A stretch of DNA of 48,279 nucleotides from Verrucomicrobiota bacterium (GCA_003219175.1 QHPU01000054.1:1-48279); one strand, 5' to 3'; positions 8,493 to 18,201 are shown, counted from the stretch's first letter. The notes: generated by a model not told the origin, from the sequence alone. Numbers and translations are program-made.

Positions 8493-9863
8493 TCACAAGG
8501 CGCGTCCGGCCGAAGCAAATTTCGCGCGCAGGAAATAGAAAGCGGATGCGATGACGATCACAATTGCCCCGATCCGCAAACCGGTGCGCGTGTCGCTTCC
8601 GACTTGGCTGTCGCTGACAGCCGACCCGGCCAAGATCGCGATAATGGCGAGAACAGCGAGTGTTGGAAAGATTTTCGCGCCGGGGAAAGAGAAGGGCGGA
8701 GCGTCTGTACGGACGTCCCGTTCCACCAAAAACCAGCAGGCGGCACAGCAGAGGAGATACATCATGAGAACGGCGACATTGGAAAGCACTGCCAGCCCTT
8801 CAAATGTGCCGGTGATGGAGAGGGCAAAGGCCAACGCGGTATAGGCCACAATAGCGACGTCGGGCGAGCGATATCGTGGATGGACGTGCGCGAACCATGC
8901 CGGCAATACGCCATCACGACCGAAGGCAAAGATCATGCGGGGTGAACTAAGAATGTCGCTCGTGGTGAAACCGAACGCTGAGATCGTCGCACCGGCAAGT
9001 AAGATGGTACGACCGAAATCGCCGAGAAACGTTGCAGCCGCTTCGGCCAGCGGCGACTTGGGATAATTAGCGAGGTTGGGCCCGAGTGTTCCTTGTGCCA
9101 CTAGTTGGATGGTAATGTAGATGATCGTGGTGGTTAGGAGCGCGAAATATGCGGCGCGTGGCACAGTCCGCGCCGGATTCTTTACTTCCCCGCTCGGAAT
9201 CAAGCCGACTTCGATTCCGACGAATGCGAACATCAGAAGAATGACGCTGTCGCCTAATGCCTTGCTATCGGGCCAACCGGGCCACGCGATGTTGACCGGA
9301 CGAATAAAAAAAACGCCGACACAGAGGAAGACCAAGATCGGCAGCAGTTTTGCGATTGTGACGAAGGCAACGGCACTTGCTCCTTCGCGAACGCCGCGAA
9401 TATTAATGGCGACGAGCGCGCCATAAACCAGGAAAATGGCGAGCACGTGCATAAATGGATTGCTTAGGAACGGGATCAAGCCAGCGATCGAATCCACACA
9501 CACATTAACGACACCAGCCACAGCGGAGATCGCGGTGAGGCAATAAAGCGCACCTGCTAAAAATCCGACGTAACGTCCGAAGGCGACTTCGACGTAAGCG
9601 TAGAGTCCTCCCGTCAAAGAGACGCGACTGCCAGCGATGGCGAAGCAGGTCACGAACAGGACCATCGCGATCGCGCAAGCAACAAACGCGAGTGGCGCAG
9701 CCGGGCCCAATCCTTTGGCGACTAGAGCCGGCAAAACAAAAATTCCTGCGCCGATGGTGCTGTTGACGATGTTCGCCGCCAATCCGGGAACCCCAATGGC
9801 CCGGATGAGTTGCTCGTCGGTGTGCTTCGCCTGCTCAGTTATTGTTACCGCTTCGTCAGCCAT
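8493..9863 (-). CDS. APC-superfamily amino-acid permease
   Basis: A 456-residue polytopic membrane protein with about 12 hydrophobic segments. Its N-terminus has the APC hallmark NIVNSTIGAGIFVLPALVA, the unwound TM1 region that binds the amino-acid backbone. TM6 carries FAFVGIEVGLIPSGEVKNPA, a counterpart of the family FxGxE segment, and the cytoplasmic loop SSPRMIFAFGRDGVLP is typical of amino-acid/polyamine transporters. It should import or exchange amino acids across the inner membrane; the substrate cannot be read from sequence. The last 30 residues form a short basic tail. It is followed by a 258-base gap before smc in which I see no gene. No regulator is adjacent. Confidence 0.88.
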   Translation of the reverse strand: MADEAVTITEQAKHTDEQLIRAIGVPGLAANIVNSTIGAGIFVLPALVAKGLGPAAPLAFVACAIAMVLFVTCFAIAGSRVSLTGGLYAYVEVAFGRYVGFLAGALYCLTAISAVAGVVNVCVDSIAGLIPFLSNPFMHVLAIFLVYGALVAINIRGVREGASAVAFVTIAKLLPILVFLCVGVFFIRPVNIAWPGWPDSKALGDSVILLMFAFVGIEVGLIPSGEVKNPARTVPRAAYFALLTTTIIYITIQLVAQGTLGPNLANYPKSPLAEAAATFLGDFGRTILLAGATISAFGFTTSDILSSPRMIFAFGRDGVLPAWFAHVHPRYRSPDVAIVAYTALAFALSITGTFEGLAVLSNVAVLMMYLLCCAACWFLVERDVRTDAPPFSFPGAKIFPTLAVLAIIAILAGSAVSDSQVGSDTRTGLRIGAIVIVIASAFYFLRAKFASAGRAL

Positions 9864-9928
9864 GTCGCGAATGCTGCGCGATCACGCCAAGGGAAACAAG
9901 CGTAAGTCGCCCGGGAGGCAGGCGAGCT

Positions 9929-10264
9929 CTAACAAAAGTTGGGATTTGGTTTCAACCACGACGCGTCGGGTTTCAAGCCCTGAGCGCGGGCTGCATTGTA
10001 AACGCAAAGAAGTTCGTCGACCGCGGCATGAAGAACTTCGCCCTCCTTTGATTCATCCTCACATTTTGCGGCTTGCTGCGCGTTCAACCCGCTAACAGAC
10101 ATATCGTGGCTTCGTCGAACCACGATCTTGGCCGAATGAATCGGGCGATACAGTCGCACCGAGATTTCGGTGGGGATGTCGCGCAGAGAAAACCTAAACT
10201 CCGACAGGAAAATTAATGGCTCCCGTATCGACGGATCGGTCAGCGCTTCTTCTCTGCTCCACAT
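9929..10264 (-). CDS. Hypothetical protein, 111 residues
   Basis: A small soluble protein of unrecognised family. It starts MWSREEALTDPSIREPLIFL, is charged, and has a predicted mixed beta (about 18-55) then alpha (65-95) layout. It has no signal peptide, no membrane segment and no known motif; its two cysteines are not arranged as a metal site. It lies between the permease and the response regulator on the same strand, with gaps of 65 and 109 bases, so it may be its own unit. No Shine-Dalgarno sequence is evident. It is kept because composition looks coding and nothing overlaps it on the other strand. Confidence 0.5.
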   Translation of the reverse strand: MWSREEALTDPSIREPLIFLSEFRFSLRDIPTEISVRLYRPIHSAKIVVRRSHDMSVSGLNAQQAAKCEDESKEGEVLHAAVDELLCVYNAARAQGLKPDASWLKPNPNFC

Positions 10265-10373
10265 ATGGGTTCGATTTTAAGGGACGTAAGATAGTCGCTT
10301 CAACGACAATCCCACAACTTCTTTAAGATTTCACTCAAGCTCGTGAGACGAGAGACGTAGCTCGAAATAAAAA

Positions 10374-10937
10374 TTATTCAGGCGTTGACTTGGCTTTCTC
10401 CAAGACTTGATGAAACTGTTTGGCACATTCGACAAACGCGCCCTTCACATCATGCAATTCTGAGGTGCGCGCATGAACTGCCTCCTCGAGAGCAGCGCGG
10501 CGAGTATCAAGCAGCTGATGAATGCGACGGGTCTCGAGCAAGTTCCGAATGCGCAGAAGCACCTCGATGTGATCGAACGGCTTGTGCAGAAAATCGGTCG
10601 CCCCGCAATGCAAAGCTCTGCGTTTGCTTTCCTCATTAACGTCGGCGGTAAGGACGATGATCGGCAGGTAGACCTCGCTTCGTTCGGCGCGGAGGGATTC
10701 GAGAACAGCGAATCCATCAACATGCGGCATACACAAATCGAGCAGGATTAAATCTGGATCGAACTCGCGGCAAAACTCCGAGACACGGCGGGAATCAGTC
10801 GTCGATTTGAGATTGATGTACCCCTGATCATTTAACATATCCTCCAAAAGGGCGACATTAGCGGGTTCGTCGTCCACGATGAGGATCCTCATTTTCACGT
10901 AGGTGGCGAGGTCGCTTTGCCATTGGGTCGTGTTCAT
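10374..10937 (-). CDS. Response regulator: receiver domain plus short helical tail
   Basis: A receiver domain (about 16-138) with acidic residues D22/D23, the phospho-acceptor D67 in ILLDLCMP, T97 and K119 in the FLHKPF loop. The remaining 50 residues are a charged helix of the type that in RpfG-like proteins joins the receiver to an HD-GYP domain. No output domain follows, so this is a receiver-only protein or a truncated RpfG relative. The reading frame opens at 10937, but MRILIVDDEP at residue 16 is a plausible alternative start. It lies 61 bases downstream of the hybrid kinase on the same strand and is probably its partner. DNA binding is not expected. Confidence 0.85.
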   Translation of the reverse strand: MNTTQWQSDLATYVKMRILIVDDEPANVALLEDMLNDQGYINLKSTTDSRRVSEFCREFDPDLILLDLCMPHVDGFAVLESLRAERSEVYLPIIVLTADVNEESKRRALHCGATDFLHKPFDHIEVLLRIRNLLETRRIHQLLDTRRAALEEAVHARTSELHDVKGAFVECAKQFHQVLEKAKSTPE

Positions 10938-10998
10938 AGGTGATGAGTCAGCTTTTTGTGTTGATTTGGTTCGCCATTCTCCGGCTCAGTTCCATCCG

Positions 10999-13443
10999 TC
11001 AACTGATCACGCTCGCCAACGGATCTTTGTCCGGTTTCTGAATTAAGGTTTTGAAATCGGTTGAGGGCCATGCTGATTCCTCAATCACGCGCGAAAATTT
11101 GGTAACATCCAACGGTTTGGTCAGATAATCCCGTGCACCCGCAGACATAAACTGTTGAACCTGGCGCGGAGTTGCGTCGGCGCTGATAACGATGATCGGG
11201 ATGTTTCGCGTTGTTTCCGCGGCGCGCAATTGCGAAAAGACCTCCCACCCGTTCAGGTCAGGCAGATGCAGGTCAAGCAAGATCAGATCTGGTGAATGTT
11301 TGCGCGCCAAATCCAGCCCGAGCCGGCCCTGCATTGCGCTGAGAAGTTCAACTTGCGGTTGCTGGCGTAGAATTTCCTGAACGAGGTTGAGATTGGAAAG
11401 ATTGTCCTCGATGTAAAGGATGGTGCGCTTGCCTTGAGCACTGTTCAGCTCCGGCACCGGTTCGGCGTTATCGGTCTCAGGCACTTTGGCCGAGGGCGGC
11501 TCAGCGCGGGGAAGATCGACCCAGAAAGTACTGCCGCGTCCCATCTGGCTACTCGCCCCGATACCGCCGCCCATCGCGTGCATGATGCGTGCAGAAAGAG
11601 CAAGGCCGAGGCCAGTTCCCTCGACCGACGATTGCTCCGCGCCCAATCGGTCAAAGGGGGTAAATAGCCGAGACAATTTTTCATTGGCGATGCCCGAACC
11701 CATGTCGGCAACAACAATCCGCATCGTGCCTTCACCGGAAGAGCGGTAGGAGATTATAACTTTACCGTTTTTCGGACTGTATTTGACTGCGTTCGAGAAC
11801 AGATTCAGTAGAACCTGCTTGAATCGTTGGAAATCCGCCTGGACATATGCCGGCGGATCAACACGACCCGGCAGAATAAATTCAATGCCGCGTTCTGTTG
11901 CCAGCGGTCGGATGAGATCGAATGCTTCATCCAGCACATTGGCGAGACAGACCGGTTCGAGAGAAAGCTGCATCGCCCCGGCTTCGATCCGGCTGATATC
12001 GAGGATTTCGTTAATCAAATTGAGAAGGTGGCGGCCGGCGCCGGTGATGTGGCCGGCACGAGTTCGCATCGGCCCGGCTGGGCTTTGTCTTTCGATGAGC
12101 TGGCCAAAGCCTAGGATTGCATTTAGCGGGGTGCGCAACTCGTGACTCATTCGCGAGAGAAACTCGCTTTTCGCTCTGTTCGCCCGTTCCGCCTCTTCTT
12201 TAGCCTCGTTCAACTCGCGCTCGACTCGCTTGCGGTCAGTCGTATCACGGATCGCCGCCATCGCCAGGGTTCCCTCGTCGGTCTCAAGCGGGCTGAGACT
12301 AATCTCCAGTGGAAATTCCTTGCCATCGTTACGCCTTCCAGCCAACTCAAGCCCGGCCCCCATCGGCTTGGCGCGGGGATTCTTAAAAAAGTCGGTTCGA
12401 TGCCCCGGATGCTTGCCTCGGAAGCGTTCCGGAACCAGGATCTCGATGTCTTTCCCGAGTAATTCCTCGCGCGCATAGCCGAAGATCTTCTCCGCCTGCG
12501 AATTCACCAAGATAATCGATCCGTCGCATCTTACGATGATGATGGCATCCGGCGCCGATTCCAGCAGGGCCTTGAATTTTTGATCCGCCTTGTTGCGCTC
12601 GGTGATATCCTGAGAGGTCCCGACAATCCGGACGATTTTGCCGGTGTTATCGAGCACAGTTCGACCAAGCGTATGCAAGAGTCGGGTTTCGCCGTTCGGC
12701 AGAACAATGCGCACTTCTATGCCGGTGGTTTCATTGCCGGTAGCCAGTTCCCTCAGCCACCTGCGCGCTCGCTTGCGATCCTCCTGGTGAACCGACGCCA
12801 TGAAACGCTCATAACTGGGCAGAAATTCGTCCGGCCCAAATCCAAACAACCGATATTGTTCTTCCGACCAAAAGACCTGGCGAATAGCGACGTCCCATTC
12901 CCAGCTTCCGACATGAGCAACGCGTTGTGCTTCGTTCAGTCGCGATTCGCTGAACTTGAGGGCATCCTCGGCTTGCTTGCGCCGTGTGATGTCTCGCAGA
13001 ATTCCGGTGTAAAATTGCCCCTGGTTGGTTTTCCAGCTCGAAAGAGTCAACTCGACCGGAAATTCCGCGCCGTCTTTTCTTCGGCCCTCGAGTTCCACCC
13101 TTTTGCCAACACCACGCGTTTCCCCGGCCGCTTTCAGGCGGGCTATCGTATCGCGGTGTAAGCGATGGTACCGCTGCGGAATAATGGTGGTGAACGGTTT
13201 GCCAAGCGCCTCAGTTTCATTGTAGCCGAAAATTGCCGCCGCGCTGGGATTCCAAAAAACGATATTGCCACTATCATCCGCCGAGACAATCGCATCCCCG
13301 ATAGAGTGCGTGACCGAGCGAAGTTTCGCCTCCGAAATGCGCAGGCCGCTCTCGGCAACGCTGCGTTCAGCAATCTCGCGACGTAGCATGCCGTTGGCCG
13401 CAACCAGCTCCTGGGTTCGTTCCGCAACCAGGACGAACGCTAC
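10999..13443 (-). CDS. Hybrid sensor histidine kinase, C-terminal part of a frame-broken gene
   Basis: Numbering is for the open frame that begins at 13698; its first ~85 residues are out-of-frame noise, and homology-like sequence begins near VLVAERTQEL (13443). Domains in order are PAS 1 (117-245), PAS 2 (250-368), PAS 3 (378-490), HisKA with the phospho-accepting H519 in MSHELRTPLN, HATPase_c with the N box at N636 and G boxes DMGSGI and GTGLGLA, and a receiver (758-880) with D809 and K861. It would autophosphorylate in response to PAS-sensed signals and pass phosphate to its own receiver and perhaps to the regulator downstream. The membrane and CHASE part lies in another frame just upstream (13367-14851). 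The break removes the transmembrane segment expected after CHASE. Confidence 0.85.
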   Translation of the reverse strand, partial: VAFVLVAERTQELVAANGMLRREIAERSVAESGLRISEAKLRSVTHSIGDAIVSADDSGNIVFWNPSAAAIFGYNETEALGKPFTTIIPQRYHRLHRDTIARLKAAGETRGVGKRVELEGRRKDGAEFPVELTLSSWKTNQGQFYTGILRDITRRKQAEDALKFSESRLNEAQRVAHVGSWEWDVAIRQVFWSEEQYRLFGFGPDEFLPSYERFMASVHQEDRKRARRWLRELATGNETTGIEVRIVLPNGETRLLHTLGRTVLDNTGKIVRIVGTSQDITERNKADQKFKALLESAPDAIIIVRCDGSIILVNSQAEKIFGYAREELLGKDIEILVPERFRGKHPGHRTDFFKNPRAKPMGAGLELAGRRNDGKEFPLEISLSPLETDEGTLAMAAIRDTTDRKRVERELNEAKEEAERANRAKSEFLSRMSHELRTPLNAILGFGQLIERQSPAGPMRTRAGHITGAGRHLLNLINEILDISRIEAGAMQLSLEPVCLANVLDEAFDLIRPLATERGIEFILPGRVDPPAYVQADFQRFKQVLLNLFSNAVKYSPKNGKVIISYRSSGEGTMRIVVADMGSGIANEKLSRLFTPFDRLGAEQSSVEGTGLGLALSARIMHAMGGGIGASSQMGRGSTFWVDLPRAEPPSAKVPETDNAEPVPELNSAQGKRTILYIEDNLSNLNLVQEILRQQPQVELLSAMQGRLGLDLARKHSPDLILLDLHLPDLNGWEVFSQLRAAETTRNIPIIVISADATPRQVQQFMSAGARDYLTKPLDVTKFSRVIEESAWPSTDFKTLIQKPDKDPLASVIS

Positions 13444-14851
13444 ACGACTGCCACGAGCGGTGGGCGAGGAAATATTCAGATGAGAGCGAACATTCCAGAG
13501 ACCATTTGCGGCCAGCCATCTCCAAACTGGTATTTCTTTGCAACGCCGCCGGCTTTGCGCGGTCGATCGAATTCCGAAAGAGCGTCTGCCGCGTCGAGGT
13601 GGCGCTGTCATCGAGCAATCGCAATTGCAGCCCTTCTTGGTTAGCTCCGCGAAGCGATTGAGCGATGACGTCGCCGATTCGAAGAACGGAAGCGACATAT
13701 CCTTCCAACCGGTGCTGTCGCTCTTCTAGTGTATCGTGAGAGAGACCGTTGGTGTAGATCGGCATGTAAACGACAACCGCTGGTACCGTTCCTTTTTCGG
13801 AAATGAGTTTGGTCTGTTTGGTCGCGCGAGCTTCTGCTCTGTCTCTCGACCATTCGAAGGCTTCGCGTCGGATTGGATCTGAGGCGATGTTAAATCCTAA
13901 CGCCATGTCATTTCCAAATGCCGGCTCGACGTAACGGCTGACGATGTACTCATCACGGAGGGCGGCCGGAATCAGTTTTAGCTGCGCATCGCGTTCCGTT
14001 AGCTGAAAATTCGTCAAACCGTCGTGGCGGGCCTTCTCAATGAAAGTTGGCACCTTGGCCTTCGGCACGCGTACGTCCCATGATAGCGACTGGATTCCGG
14101 GATGATCGGCGATGTCTCTCGCGACGAATGAACGAAAACTGTCCTGGCTAACAGAAGGCGAACTGGCAAAGAAATTCTGCACCGATCTGAGCACATCGAG
14201 ATAGCTGTTAAAGTCGCTCTGCAATTTTTGAGTCAGGCTTTCGACGCGCTGGTCGAATTCCATCCTTGCCCGCCCTTGTTCCCACCGATCCGTCTCGAAA
14301 AACAATGCCACCACCACTGCCAGAGTGAGGGTCATCGGTAGCGTGATCGAAAGTTTGCGGCGCCAGTCCGCGGCCCGCTGAGTCCAGATCAAAACTAACG
14401 GGGCAAAGATCAGGGTCCCGATGGCGTCCCCGACATACCAGGTGACCCAGTTGGTTAAATAATCAGCCGAATGAATAACGCGGACGATCCAAAGCGCCGT
14501 TACCCCGATCGTGGCGGCAATGACACAAGTTGCCGTTGAGATTAGGGAAAAGCGGACGACTTCTTTTTCCGTGGCCAAGGCAGTTGGCATCCCTACAAAC
14601 CAGCGGATTAGAGACGCACCTGCATAGGCTTGCAGCGTGGTGCCGCTGGCGATGCAGCCAAGGGCAAGACCAGCCGCTGGTGAAACCGCGGTCGCGTACC
14701 CGGGTGAAATTGCCAAAAGGAGCCCCAACTTGCCTGCAATGAAGTAGATGGCTGCGATGACCAGAATGCTGCCAAGCCATCTGATGGTGGAAAATCGGTC
14801 CGGCGGTGCGGGGCCGGAATGGGATTGCTCGGCGATGCGACCGGGTGACAT
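13367..14851 (-). CDS. MASE1-CHASE sensor module, N-terminal part of a frame-broken hybrid kinase
   Basis: A 494-residue reading frame. Residues about 22-190 form a MASE1-type multi-helix membrane domain, with motifs SPAAGLALG and YVGDAIGTLIFAPLVL. A helix (about 172-190) leads to an extracytoplasmic CHASE ligand-binding domain (about 205-450) with SVQNFFASSP, PGIQSLSWDVRVP and EPAFGNDMALGFNIASDP. After LAHRSWQ (about 13450) the sequence turns into GC-rich nonsense (SCSVRPGCGTN...) and stops, while the kinase continues in a different frame from about 13443. A membrane helix normally follows CHASE and is absent. This points to a small deletion plus frame change, either a real inactivating mutation or an assembly error. 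Confidence 0.85.
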   Translation of the reverse strand: MSPGRIAEQSHSGPAPPDRFSTIRWLGSILVIAAIYFIAGKLGLLLAISPGYATAVSPAAGLALGCIASGTTLQAYAGASLIRWFVGMPTALATEKEVVRFSLISTATCVIAATIGVTALWIVRVIHSADYLTNWVTWYVGDAIGTLIFAPLVLIWTQRAADWRRKLSITLPMTLTLAVVVALFFETDRWEQGRARMEFDQRVESLTQKLQSDFNSYLDVLRSVQNFFASSPSVSQDSFRSFVARDIADHPGIQSLSWDVRVPKAKVPTFIEKARHDGLTNFQLTERDAQLKLIPAALRDEYIVSRYVEPAFGNDMALGFNIASDPIRREAFEWSRDRAEARATKQTKLISEKGTVPAVVVYMPIYTNGLSHDTLEERQHRLEGYVASVLRIGDVIAQSLRGANQEGLQLRLLDDSATSTRQTLFRNSIDRAKPAALQRNTSLEMAGRKWSLECSLSSEYFLAHRSWQSCSVRPGCGTNPGAGCGQRHATSRDC

Positions 14852-14930
14852 CGGGTCGTGTGGGCGCAGGAGATATGCCAGACGCCCCGGCTTTTCGTCG
14901 TTTTAACGATCACCGGATTCGCTCGTTAAA

Positions 14931-16748
14931 TCAGTAGCCCGCGGCCTGGCCGTCCTTGCGCGACTCGCTTGCGCCGACGTAAACGCGCTGCCCATCGTGC
15001 ATCTCTACTTTGATTGCCTGGTAACCGCCGTACCCGCCGATATCGGAGCGCATGTCGTGGCCGCGTTTTTCCAACTCGCGGACGACTTCGTACGGAATCC
15101 CGCTCTCGACTTCAACGTAACCTCCTTTTTCCATTTTTTCGCCGGTCGGTTCGTTATCGCCTTCATGTTGCCACCGTGAAGCATCGCCTGCTTCTTGCAC
15201 GTTCAATCCAAAATCGATCTGGTTAATCAGAACTTGGACATGTCCCTGTGGTTGCATCCCGCCGCCCATCACACCAAACGCTTCCCAGGGTTTGCCGTCT
15301 TTCATCACGAAACCGGGAATGATGGTGTGAAATGGACGCTTGCCTGGCGCGTAAACGTTGGCGTGGCCCCGCTCCATTGAAAACAGTTCGCCGCGATCTT
15401 GAAACATGAAACCGAGACCCGGCACGACAACCCCACTACCCATCCCGCGGTAATTGCTCTGGATGAGTGAAACCATGTTGCCCTCGTCATCTGCGGTGCA
15501 CATGTAAATGGTGTCGCCATCGTCCGTAACACGGGCATCTTGCCCGCTGTCTATTTTTGCCACCAAGCCCGAAATTGCCGTCTCCTGGGCCTTCAAACTC
15601 TGCGCCGCATTTGGATTGCCCGGCGCCACTGTTTTCGCAGCATGATTGGGGTCGATCAGCTTCCGTCGTTCTGCTGCATATTGCTTTGAGATCAATTGCG
15701 CTAACGGAATCGTCGCAAACTCCGGATCGGCATAAAATTTTGCCCGATCCGCCCATGCAAGCTTCTTTGCTTCTATCATCGCATGCAATGTTTCCGCCGA
15801 ATTGCAGCCCATCGCTTTTAGATCGAACCCCTCGAGAATGTTTAGGATTTCCAGCGCCGCGATGCCCTGTCCGTTCGGCGGCAGCTCGAAGACATCGTAG
15901 CCGCGGTAGTTTGTCGAAACCGGATCGACCCACGTTGACGTATGTTTTTCGAAATCAGCTTTGCGGAGAAATCCACCGTTCTCTCGCATGAACTTGTCGA
16001 TCCTGTCCGCGATCTCTTCCTTGTAGAAGGCGTCCCGACCTTTTTCTCCAATCAAACGCAGCGTCTTTGCCAGTGCCGGGTTTTTGAAAACTTCGCCTTT
16101 CGCCGGCGTCCGACCTTTGCCATCGACGGTATACGTTTCGAGAAAGGCGCCCGGCGAGTCCTTGTAAATTTCCGGCGCAAAGTGCCAGTAAAAGGCGATC
16201 AACTCGGTGACTGGAAATCCTTCGTCGGCGTATTTCGCCGCCGGCGCCAGATCGTCACTCAGCTTGAGCTTGCCGAATTTCTTATGCAACTCGCTCCAGG
16301 CATCAACGCATCCGGGCACATTGATTGGAAGCATGCCGCGCGGTGGAATCGTTTTGCGGCCCAATTTTTCGAGCTCCGCTTTCATCTGGTCGTAGTTAAG
16401 ATCTAACGGGGAACGGCCGCTGCCGTTGATCCCATAGAGCTTGTTTTCTTTCGCGCTGTAAACGATGGCGAAAAGGTCGCCCCCGATCCCATTCGAAACC
16501 GGCTCCATTAATCCGAGACTAGCGTTGGCCGCGATCGCGGCGTCAACCGCGCTACCGCCGCGTTTTAAAATATCGAGCCCGACCTGCGTCGCCGCTGGCA
16601 CGCTTGTGCAAACCATTCCATGCTGCGCCAAAACTTCCGAGCGTGTGGCAAAAGACTTACCGGTTATGCGATCGATTTGGGCGGGCGCTGAGTCGGAGAG
16701 CGCAACCGAGAGGAAAAACACAGCTTTGAAACGAAATGATTCAAGCAT
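14931..16748 (-). CDS. ggt: Gamma-glutamyltransferase, exported
   Basis: A 605-residue precursor with an N-terminal signal segment (about 1-23, FKAVFFLSVALSDSAPAQ). The large subunit has the conserved GLDILKRGGSAVDAAIAA and EPVSNGIGGDLFAIVY. Autoprocessing should occur before the nucleophile T413 (DDGDTIYMCT), leaving a small subunit with IPGFVMKDGKPWEAFGVMGG and a C-terminal Gly/Ser-rich end. It hydrolyses glutathione and other gamma-glutamyl compounds or transfers the glutamyl group, most likely in the periplasm. The canonical catalytic stretch is often TTH; here it is DTI, so transferase/hydrolase balance may differ. Divergent from the M20 peptidase; the pair could together use peptides, but they share only an 80- to 120-base promoter gap. 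Confidence 0.92.
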   Translation of the reverse strand: MLESFRFKAVFFLSVALSDSAPAQIDRITGKSFATRSEVLAQHGMVCTSVPAATQVGLDILKRGGSAVDAAIAANASLGLMEPVSNGIGGDLFAIVYSAKENKLYGINGSGRSPLDLNYDQMKAELEKLGRKTIPPRGMLPINVPGCVDAWSELHKKFGKLKLSDDLAPAAKYADEGFPVTELIAFYWHFAPEIYKDSPGAFLETYTVDGKGRTPAKGEVFKNPALAKTLRLIGEKGRDAFYKEEIADRIDKFMRENGGFLRKADFEKHTSTWVDPVSTNYRGYDVFELPPNGQGIAALEILNILEGFDLKAMGCNSAETLHAMIEAKKLAWADRAKFYADPEFATIPLAQLISKQYAAERRKLIDPNHAAKTVAPGNPNAAQSLKAQETAISGLVAKIDSGQDARVTDDGDTIYMCTADDEGNMVSLIQSNYRGMGSGVVVPGLGFMFQDRGELFSMERGHANVYAPGKRPFHTIIPGFVMKDGKPWEAFGVMGGGMQPQGHVQVLINQIDFGLNVQEAGDASRWQHEGDNEPTGEKMEKGGYVEVESGIPYEVVRELEKRGHDMRSDIGGYGGYQAIKVEMHDGQRVYVGASESRKDGQAAGY

Positions 16749-16866
16749 GTCGCAATGCTAGCACCGATATGTGGCATCGGCTTCACTTTGAGCCGAAGCT
16801 GCGACGAGCGCCGATGTTCCGTGGCTCCGGATGACAAGTGCAGCATCGTCGCTAACGTCACCAAAT

Positions 16867-18201
16867 ATGCGTGCAAGTCATCTTGAAGATTTTTATCAGT
16901 TCCTCCGCTTTCCCAGTGTCTCGACGGACGATCAATACGCCGAAAAAGTCACCGAGTGCGGACATTGGCTGGTGGAAAAACTCACCAAGATAGGGTTGTC
17001 TGCGAAACTTTGCCCAACGCCTGGTCATCCAGTGGTGTGGGCTCAAAGCGAACACAAACCCGGCCGTCGCACGGTCTTGATCTATGGCCATTACGATGTG
17101 CAGCCGCCCGATCCCGTCCGGCTTTGGGATTCGCCCCCTTTCGAGCCAGTTTTGAAAAATGGTTACGTCTTCGCTCGCGGCGCGACGGATAACAAAGGCC
17201 AGATTCTTTCCCATATCCTCGGCGTGCAGGAGCAACTCGAGGCGAACCGCGATCTTCCGGTCAATTTACATTTCGTCATCGAGGGCGAAGAGGAAATCGG
17301 CAGCGCCAACCTTGGAAATTTCCTCTCGCAGAATCGCGATGCGCTGAAGCCTGAGGTCGTGGTCGTTTCCGATACGGGAATGATTGCCCCGGGCGTTCCA
17401 ACCATGAGTTACGGCTTGCGCGGGGTCACGGCGCTGGAATTGAAAGTCACCGGTCCGAAGATGGATCTGCATTCCGGAATTTATGGCGGTGCCGTCCTGA
17501 ATCCGCTCACGGCGATGGCGCGATTGCTCGCCACTCTACATGATGCCAATGGGCGCATCGCCATTCCTGGTTTTTATGACGATGTTTTGCCGCTGGAAAA
17601 TTGGGAACGGGAAATGTGGCGCCAGATTCCGCTGAGTGTGGATGAGGAAATCGTAAAAGAGACTGGTGTGCCGGAATTGTTTGGCGAAAAGGGTTTTTCG
17701 ACGCTGGAACGGATTTGGGCGCGACCGACAGCGGAGATCAACGGCTTCGGGGGCGGCTACCAGGGGCAGGGAACCAAAACGGTGATCGGGCACGAGGCCA
17801 TGGCGAAGCTTACTTTCCGTCTCGTTCCGAATCAGGATGGCGACAAGATCAATGCCTTGGCCCAGCAACATTTGCAAAAGAGCTGCCCGCCCGGCGTGAA
17901 ACTCGACCTGACGGCCGGGCATGCCGGGCCGTGGTATCTGACCGATCCGCATTCGAAATACGGGGTGGCGGCGCAGCAGGCTCTGAAGAAAGCGTTCGAA
18001 CGCGACCCGGTGCTGATTCGCGAAGGCGGCAGCATCCCTATAGTCTCCGATTTCCGGAACATTCTGGGCGTGGAAACGTTGCTCCTCGGCCTCGCACTCC
18101 CCGACTGTCGCGCGCACTCGCCGAACGAGAATTTCCCACTGGAAAATCTCGATGCCGGAATTCGCATTAACAAAGCAGTGCTGCAAGAATTGGCCGCATA
18201 G
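16867..18201 (+). CDS. M20 family metallodipeptidase
   Basis: A zinc-dependent peptidase of the M20/M25/M40 family, 444 residues from the ATG at 16867. An in-frame ATG at 16831 would add 12 residues. Metal-binding and catalytic motifs are YGHYDVQPPDP (first metal His and catalytic Asp), ARGATDNKGQ (bridging Asp), EGEEEIGSANL (catalytic Glu then metal Glu) and CRAHSPNENF (last metal His). The lid/dimerisation insert lies in the middle (about 190-310). Most relatives cleave dipeptides or acylated amino acids in the cytoplasm; the precise substrate is unknown. No signal peptide. It is divergent from ggt, whose product Cys-Gly would be a suitable substrate, but that is inference. Confidence 0.9.
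   Translation: MRASHLEDFYQFLRFPSVSTDDQYAEKVTECGHWLVEKLTKIGLSAKLCPTPGHPVVWAQSEHKPGRRTVLIYGHYDVQPPDPVRLWDSPPFEPVLKNGYVFARGATDNKGQILSHILGVQEQLEANRDLPVNLHFVIEGEEEIGSANLGNFLSQNRDALKPEVVVVSDTGMIAPGVPTMSYGLRGVTALELKVTGPKMDLHSGIYGGAVLNPLTAMARLLATLHDANGRIAIPGFYDDVLPLENWEREMWRQIPLSVDEEIVKETGVPELFGEKGFSTLERIWARPTAEINGFGGGYQGQGTKTVIGHEAMAKLTFRLVPNQDGDKINALAQQHLQKSCPPGVKLDLTAGHAGPWYLTDPHSKYGVAAQQALKKAFERDPVLIREGGSIPIVSDFRNILGVETLLLGLALPDCRAHSPNENFPLENLDAGIRINKAVLQELAA

Noticed and set aside
8303-8518. A 71-codon frame between the permease and smc
   Set aside because: Overlaps the end of the permease, starts without a ribosome-binding site and shows no family features.
12580-13161. A 193-codon open frame antisense to the PAS domains
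   Set aside because: The opposite strand codes for well-formed PAS domains; the antisense product is low in recognisable structure.
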